64,000 bases of DNA from Siphonodentalium dalli (lineage: Eukaryota; Mollusca; Scaphopoda; Gadilida; Siphonodentaliidae). The stretch is taken from positions 5,059,314 to 5,123,313 of the forward strand of contig CP136068.1 of the NCBI GenBank assembly GCA_032622095.1, written 5' to 3'. The notes beneath the pieces were generated by a model, which ran no database searches, was not told the origin of the DNA, and worked only from the letters and a program-made list of their open reading frames with translations. The translations under genes and the position numbers were made by a program. Below are positions 58,156-64,000 of the stretch, piece after piece (position 1 is the first letter of the stretch; each line of letters begins with the position of its first letter).

Positions 58156-60045
58156 TATTTTTCAAAAATCAATTAATCAGTCAATACCAAAATCAATAGA
58201 AGTGAATAGTGTGCAAAGATAACCATAGATAAAAGATATGAGGTAGAGTCCATGCACATTGTAGCATGTGTCTATGGGAACCTTGGAAAGGCTTATTTAT
58301 TTTCTAAGCAGATCACTAGAATACAGAAGACACTTATATGGGTGACAGGGTCCCTTGTCACACCTTGTAATGAAATTTCAAGAATAGGATAAACAAGTGT
58401 CTCATGTTGCCATTAATCAACTTTGATAGATACGATAAACAATTAGCCAGCCACCAGTGTTGTTTATCTTTGACTTCATCTAACCACTGACCAGAGCTAT
58501 GTGCCATATGTCATCACTCAATTAATAACAGATATCACTTGGAATGACAAAATCTATATAAAATGTACTTTAATATACTCTGGATATTGGATGTTCACAT
58601 GGTAATTTATTGATATCATTATATTACATGCAACTATTGCAATAAAATCTAATTTTTGTCAAAACAGGACATCACACCTAATTAATGGTATAAAACTAAA
58701 ACAAATGAAAGTGTCAATAGTTAGTGATAGGTTACTACCTATACATGGTACGTGATTACTACCTATACGTATATGTAAGACCTACATGTATATCTATAAC
58801 TATAGGTACCATGTGTACCTATAACTATAGGTACCAGGTATATAGATGAGTAAGTAACTAAGTATAAGGAACTTAAGGTATTAAAGTCAATTTGGGGGCA
58901 GTGAGGAACCTATTTACCACAGTACATTAATCAGTCATTAATTTTGTACATACACAGATATGCCGGATGGGGGGGGGGAGTTAGTATAAAATTTGCAGGA
59001 AGGTATGCCGTTTTTGCATCTGACATTTTCGGGGACCCACCACCCCCAAACATGCAAAAAACTTTTTTTACTCCCAATTTATTGACACCCACCCCCCCAA
59101 TTTGGTCTAAAACTGCATAAAACTCTACTGATATCAGTCATATGACTGGGATTTATCTCATTTAGTTCAAATAACAGTTTAAACTATTTCAGAAGCTGTT
59201 TTAATTGAGAAAAAAAATGTTTTACAAATTGCTCATCATCTGTAAACCTAGGTCATTGTGCAGGATACACACAATTATGATTTCTAACTATTTGCCGATT
59301 AGAGTCTGTCAATCAGCCCATTATCTAACATATTCCATACCACTTTTTTTTAGTCTATTGGAGCAACTTCTGTTATACTAAACTAGCTGAAACAGGCTCC
59401 CTTTTGGGCGCCTATAGTCAGCGTCGGAGAGAACTGATGCCCCTTTGTGGGATTCCACACATTTTAATCTTAGACAGAACCTTTATTCAGCGGCGGCCTC
59501 TTCGTGCGCTTCAAGCACATTTTGATTGTTGAAACATTTTGATTTTATTCACCGATTGACAGTCATTTTCTAGCCATTGATAGTCACATTAATGTTTGAG
59601 ACAGTTGCTCGCTCTTTTTCCACGCATACAATGGACTAGGCTTTAGTTACATCAGGACAAAATTATTTATTTACGTTTTACATTTCTCGAAGCTTCTTTG
59701 CGAAGGGTGTTGGGAAGGATTTTTTTCACCCCACCGTCCCATATGTAACATGCCATAGCTTAATGTCATCTCTGCTGAGGCCCATATGAGGTCCCAGTAA
59801 CATAAATATGGTGTTTTTGCAGTTATAAATTCTTATAATATGTTTTAATCTGTTACAAATATCAAATATAGGCACAAAAGGTCTCTAGTAAAAAAAATTG
59901 CACGAGGTTGTAAAAAACACGTTTTTTCCACCAAGGAGTTGGTCCCACCCACCCCGGGATACCTTCCTGCTAACTGTGTGACATGATCGTAACTATAATA
60001 GAGGGCAGTGGTTAATGGTGAGTCCCTCGGAATATATGGATGTTG
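58156..60045. other. Intergenic DNA with minor simple repeats
   Basis: No gene or RNA recognised. ACTACCTATAC and CTATAACTATAGGTACC words repeat around 58730-58850. A G-rich and a C-rich patch lie at about 58967-58980 and 59020-59100. Confidence 0.4.
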
Positions 60046-60049
60046 AATT

Positions 60050-60500
60050 TGGTGTTGTAAGCGATTCATAGAGTGCACAGGGATAGTATGTAGCTACACG
60101 TGTCAGGAGCTACTCATACCGACAGCAGGTGAGTGATGAATAAGAGGAATATCAGAAAAAAGAGAAAGAGGAAAAAGGTATTTGATTCTCAGACACCGGA
60201 ACATTGAAATAAATTGCCCGCATTGAACTTTTTCAAATTGTTTCATTATGACCAAAAAGAAAATTGAAAAAAAAATATAAATTAATGTTAAATGTTTTTT
60301 TGGTATGTTTTAGCAATGGGTATTGAGCATTACTGCAAAAACATCGGTACTCTTATCTCATCTCTGCATATATTTTCTGACTTACTAGACAAGGGAAGGT
60401 ATCAAAATCTCAACAAAAAAAAATATAATCCTCCCTCCCTCTCTGAGAATCAATCATTTATTTTGAGAACCCTGTTTACTGCAGTACGTTAATTAGTAAC
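60050..60500. repeat. TTTGATTCTCAGGCA-family repeat, copy 1 (diverged)
   Basis: TTGGTGTTGTA, GTAGCTACACGTGTCA and GGTATTTGATTCTCAGACAC occur in this order, as in the copy at 61578-61790. The far end carries the inverted word CTCTGAGAATCAATC. It may be a small inverted-repeat element family with longer flanks in two of the copies. Confidence 0.55.
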
Positions 60501-61575
60501 GAACCAAAGCCGGGCACTTTGGGTCGTATATAGACTATATCTGATTTTGTGACATAACCAATTATTATCTAATACGACGCTGCTGTTTTGAATTTGTGCG
60601 ACCACTTTTGTCGCACAGTAGATCGGTGGTCTTAAAGCATTATTGTCGTAATCGGAAAATAGTGTTACTATGTCTTTCGCTTACTGGTATTGCAAATTAG
60701 AATTAATATGAATATTGAATTACAATGTAAGACACAATAAATAACGACACTATAGTAACTACAGTCTGCACTAAATGGGGCGAGTGAAAAGTGATAGAAA
60801 TTCCTGATGTGGAATATAATAAGAATGATATCCCGAATTTACCGTTATACTGGGCGACGGTAGGCTTTTGGTGTACAGCACTTGGTATTGTACGGTATGT
60901 AACGAAACAACATATATTTAATATGGAATGAACTTCTATCATAAGACTACATAGTACATACATGCATGTGATAATCCATAAATATCATACTATTTTCTGA
61001 AATCGAAAGGAAACACATACTTATGAACAAAGCAGAAGATAGTCCATTAGTCCAGGTTCGGGCGAACTCGGTCAATGGGGAAAGTTACACGATAACGTTA
61101 AATTTTTCGTTGATTTTTGTTGAAATCGACATGGTGACATCATTCTTATAAATGAAATGAACAGCTATGAAATGGACACGCCTCCCCATATAGCATCTCA
61201 GCCGCAGCCGTCACCCAGAAGCAAAGAAATATATTGGTTTAATTCATTAAAAATGTTCCCGTTCTCCTCTTGACAAGGTATAACTATGTTCACTTTGATT
61301 TTGGGGGTTTATACCATGTTTAGTTTAGCTGTCATTCAAGACTACCCGGAAGTACGATTTTCCTAATTTATACTCGACGAACTGTTGTGTGCGGAGTGTA
61401 AAATTTTACTGATAACCACCCCTGGAAATACAGGCTTATGTGAATCTTATTTGGAGGGAATACCAGGGAATCTATAAACTGATTTTGATAATAAAAAAGA
61501 AAAGAAAAAAGCCACAGCTACCCTCGTGTGACTGGTTTTGCTTCGGTTCGTTAATTACGCTAGCGTATGATCATA
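60501..61575. other. Intergenic DNA, no feature recognised
   Basis: The minus-strand open frame at 60703-60963 has no known motif. Otherwise there is AT-rich spacer without supported features. Confidence 0.4.
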
Positions 61576-61577
61576 TT

Positions 61578-61790
61578 ATTTGGTGTTGTACACCTAATAA
61601 GTGAATCATGGTGTAGCTACACATGTCAAGTGACGACAGGTTAGTGATTAATGAAATGAATATTTTAGGCCAAAATAAATGGTATTTGATTCTCAGGCAC
61701 CGCACCATTGAAAGAAATGGCCTGCATTGGATGTTTTTCAATTTATAACCTAAGATGTTTTTATAAAGGCATTGACTGAGAATCAACCTA
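61578..61790. repeat. TTTGATTCTCAGGCA-family repeat, copy 2
   Basis: GGTATTTGATTCTCAGGCAC near 61681 faces GCATTGACTGAGAATCAACC near 61770, an inverted pair about 110 bases apart. The flank GTAGCTACACATGTCA matches copy 1. Confidence 0.65.
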
Positions 61791-61897
61791 TTTCATTCAT
61801 TTGGCCTCATACAATTCAAATAACTGACCTGGTGAACTGAAGGTATGAGTTAAGAAAAAAAATAAAAACAAACAATTTGGTATGTAAATGCAAAAAG

Positions 61898-62140
61898 AAG
61901 GTATTTGATTCTCAGGCACAGCAACATTAAAATAAATGGTCCACATTGGATGTTTTTAAATTTTTGATATTATGACCAAAAAAAATAAGAAGAAAATAAT
62001 AAACAATTTTGTTAAAAAATATTTTGTTATAATTTTATCAACAGGTAAATTTGTTTTTATATATTGAGCATTGCCTGAGAATCAACCTATTTTATTTTTT
62101 TGGCCTCAAACGATTCAAATAACTGACCTGATAAACTAAA
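61898..62140. repeat. TTTGATTCTCAGGCA-family repeat, copy 3
   Basis: GGTATTTGATTCTCAGGCAC near 61900 faces GCATTGCCTGAGAATCAACC near 62069, with a longer AT-rich middle. The following TTTTTTTGGCCTCAAACGAT and CAAATAACTGACCTG match the right flank of copy 2. Confidence 0.65.
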
Positions 62141-62189
62141 GAAATGATCTCCAAAAACCGCCTGCTTCAAATTTCTCGATCCTGAGACA

Positions 62190-62562
62190 CCACCTCATTC
62201 ACAGTAGATCCTCTCTGGTAAATCTGGATCACCACGGTATACCCACACTACATATACATATCAACCCATGACATCCTCACTAACAGCAAGTTACACTCGT
62301 CCCTGTGGATTCTGCCCCCACGAGTAATAACAAACTATGATGAGCTCGACCAGCAACATAAAGGACGTGACGTGCAGCAGTCCTCACTCACCCTCTATAC
62401 AGCAGGTTACTCTCTCTGTATACCACGCTGGTAAATCAGGATTCTAGACTTATCATCACCGTCATATACATACTCATAACAACCCACGATGAATCGGCGG
62501 CTCGACCAGCAACATAAAGGATACGGCGTGCAGCAATCGTCACTCACCCTCTATACAGCAGG
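62190..62562 (-). repeat. Tandemly duplicated 3' end and 3' flank of the propeller gene
   Basis: The segment CTCGACCAGCAACATAAAGG through GTTACTCTC, CACGCTGGTAAATCAGGATT and CTAGACTTATCATCACCGTC occurs at 62345-62500 and again from 62501 into the gene's own last codons, a 156-base head-to-tail repeat. A more diverged third copy lies at about 62200-62340. The intact gene's stop codon (62563-62565) lies inside one unit, so the duplication adds extra gene ends downstream. Confidence 0.8.
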
Positions 62563-63732
62563 TTACTCTCCATGTATACCACGCTGGTAAATCAGGATTC
62601 TAGACTTATCATCACCGTCATCTACAGACTCATAACAACTCACGATGAGTCGGTGTAAGTATCTATTGTATGTAACTGAATTTGGATATCGGATTCCGTC
62701 ATTCTCAGTCAGCAGCGTGCGCGTCGTGTACGGAGGCTGGATCCTCATCTCTATTATAGCGTGTCCCATATTACAACACACGAACGCCCGGTCGCCATCG
62801 ATACACAGCCCTCGAGGTTCACGCAGGTCGCGGTGATGTGAGATGGAGGTGAGTGCACTGTCAGCCATCACCCCGCGAGGGAGCTTACCATCATTCCCAT
62901 TAGTATACCGCCCCAACACGACGTGCAGGACGCTCTGTAGGTCCCCCGTGATAATGCTCACAGAATGTCCATTATAGTCACACAGCACGACGAGGTCACC
63001 AGACTCCGATGCAGCGAGGCGTGAGTAATCAGGCAAGAAAGCAGCAGCTGTGAAAGCAGCTGATGATTCACTGAGTACGACGCCATGATCTGACATCCTC
63101 TTGATGCGGAGGTCTCCTTTAAAAATCACGAGGAAGTCGTCTGCTGTACTCACAAGGCTCCTACAAGTCCCGGGTGTCGGGAACGTTCTCATGTGGCGGA
63201 GGCTTGTGATGTCATACACGTTGATCTCAGGTGTGTTCAGACAGACGTATACAGAGTCCCTCATCACATGTATGTCGTTTGCTATACCCTCTAACCTCGG
63301 TGACTCGACCGCCGTCCTCCACTCTCGCTCCTCCTTCCTCTGTAGTAACATGCCTTTATTCACCACGATGATGAGGTCGGAAGCCGCCGCCGGGTCGATG
63401 TATCTCACCTGTATGTATTGATCACCATCATGTTTGAAGCTATCAGTGCGTCTCCAGACTGCAACCTCCTCACCTCCTCCACCCAGAGTGACCTGATCAT
63501 CATCGCATCTCACTCCTTGTTGTCGATTCACTCCAGTCAGTGTTTTGTGTATCTCCGTTAGAGAGTGACCGCCCCAAGTTCCTCCTTCACCACCAACTTG
63601 TGTATGTAGTGCCTCCTTCGTTCTGACCACAGCATTCTGTCTAGATTCCAGTCTCTCTCGCAGATTCTTGAACATGGACATCACATCGATTACAGAACGC
63701 TCCACCGATTGGCCGTCATGACATGATTCACA
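62563..63732 (-). CDS. NHL-type beta-propeller protein, last exon (5' exons outside the window)
   Basis: An open stretch of 389 codons follows a strong splice acceptor on the minus strand (pyrimidine-rich TTTCTCATCATTCCTTACAG ending at 63733), so this is a 3' exon, not a full gene. An in-frame TAA lies upstream inside the intron. The first codons read CESCHDGQSVERSV; the first ATG is residue 18, and any shorter start would be arbitrary. FKNLRERLESRQNAVVRTKE (about residues 21-40) is a likely coiled-coil. From about residue 100 on the sequence has the spaced hydrophobic strands of a beta-propeller, best seen in LREPRGLCIDGDRAFVCC (about 303-320), an NHL motif. Such a C-terminal propeller after a coiled-coil is typical of TRIM/NHL-like proteins, which bind RNA or protein partners; whether a RING or B-box lies in earlier exons is unknown. 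A C-x2-C-H at the exon start could be the end of a zinc-binding unit, which is only a guess. A broken copy lies at 54838-55106. Confidence 0.8.
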   Translation of the reverse strand, partial: CESCHDGQSVERSVIDVMSMFKNLRERLESRQNAVVRTKEALHTQVGGEGGTWGGHSLTEIHKTLTGVNRQQGVRCDDDQVTLGGGGEEVAVWRRTDSFKHDGDQYIQVRYIDPAAASDLIIVVNKGMLLQRKEEREWRTAVESPRLEGIANDIHVMRDSVYVCLNTPEINVYDITSLRHMRTFPTPGTCRSLVSTADDFLVIFKGDLRIKRMSDHGVVLSESSAAFTAAAFLPDYSRLAASESGDLVVLCDYNGHSVSIITGDLQSVLHVVLGRYTNGNDGKLPRGVMADSALTSISHHRDLREPRGLCIDGDRAFVCCNMGHAIIEMRIQPPYTTRTLLTENDGIRYPNSVTYNRYLHRLIVSCYESVDDGDDKSRILIYQRGIHGE

Positions 63733-64000
63733 CTGTAAGGAATGATGAGAAAGTAATTAGACGAGTTATGAGCGTGATATGGTAATTATAATACAGGTAG
63801 TTTGTAACGGTGGTTAGGGTACATAACAGTTATGAACATAATGGTAAGTACATGTATATAATACAGGTAGAGTATGAGTGTAACGGTGGTTAGAGCTATG
63901 TTCTCAGTTCTACAGGAGGAATACTTTATTCAATAAATGGAGGTACACTCCATATAACATAATGGTGAATACATTATAGAACATAACAAGGTCAGAAAGC
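63733..64000 (-). other. Intron upstream of the propeller exon (partial)
   Basis: It begins, on the minus strand, with the acceptor of the exon at 62563-63732. GTAACGGTGGTTAG occurs twice (near 63808 and 63877) along with AATACAGGTAG, so a short direct repeat of about 70 bases is present. The donor and the next exon lie beyond the window. Confidence 0.6.

Noticed and set aside
62645-63421. Plus-strand frames of 63 and 106 codons opposite the propeller exon
   Set aside because: They are shadows of the minus-strand coding exon, which has clear NHL and coiled-coil features.

Overview
The window reads as non-coding-rich animal nuclear DNA, most likely from a marine mollusc. The clues are long gene-poor stretches, introns with good splice acceptors, many TACATGTA and GTACCGGTAC words, dispersed repeats ending in (GACA/GACGG)n tracts, and a 5'-truncated non-LTR retrotransposon. 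Mollusc is an inference from repeat style and was not tested by any search. Nothing prokaryotic is seen.

Layout. (1) 1-8.1 kb: intergenic DNA with non-autonomous DNA transposons. These include a 514-bp MITE with 8-bp target duplications (66-579), a GCAAA-rich foldback (1565-1768), a 1.1-kb hAT-type element with a perfect 8-bp target duplication (5013-6128), and two dispersed-repeat families. (2) 8.5-9.65 kb: four unrelated short tandem repeats side by side (37, 21, 86 and 45 bp units). (3) 9.8-54.83 kb: one very large 103-bp satellite array, about 300 units. It is split by a 14.3-kb insertion (10870-25165) that has perfect 28-bp terminal inverted repeats, a 2-bp CA target duplication, and end regions built from ACCCAGGT motifs. 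The insertion carries a 45-bp AT-rich satellite, a LINE fragment and several nested MITEs and foldbacks. (4) The satellite right of the insertion is organised on three levels: 103-bp units, a 3.7-kb higher-order repeat present three times, and a 13.7-kb block of those three that is itself tandemly duplicated almost without change. (5) 54.84-55.11 kb: a broken, internally deleted copy of an NHL/beta-propeller gene abuts the satellite. (6) 55.1-62.3 kb: more dispersed repeats. (7) 62.56-63.73 kb, minus strand: the only convincing protein-coding exon, an NHL-type beta-propeller whose 5' end is a splice acceptor. The last part of the window is its upstream intron.

The gene and the pseudogene are paralogues lying about 8.6 kb apart in the same orientation. 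The satellite ends inside the pseudogene copy. The satellite is older than the 14.3-kb insertion, because joining the two flanks and removing one CA restores an uninterrupted repeat unit. The most noteworthy items are the nested satellite hierarchy and the large TIR-bounded insertion within it.
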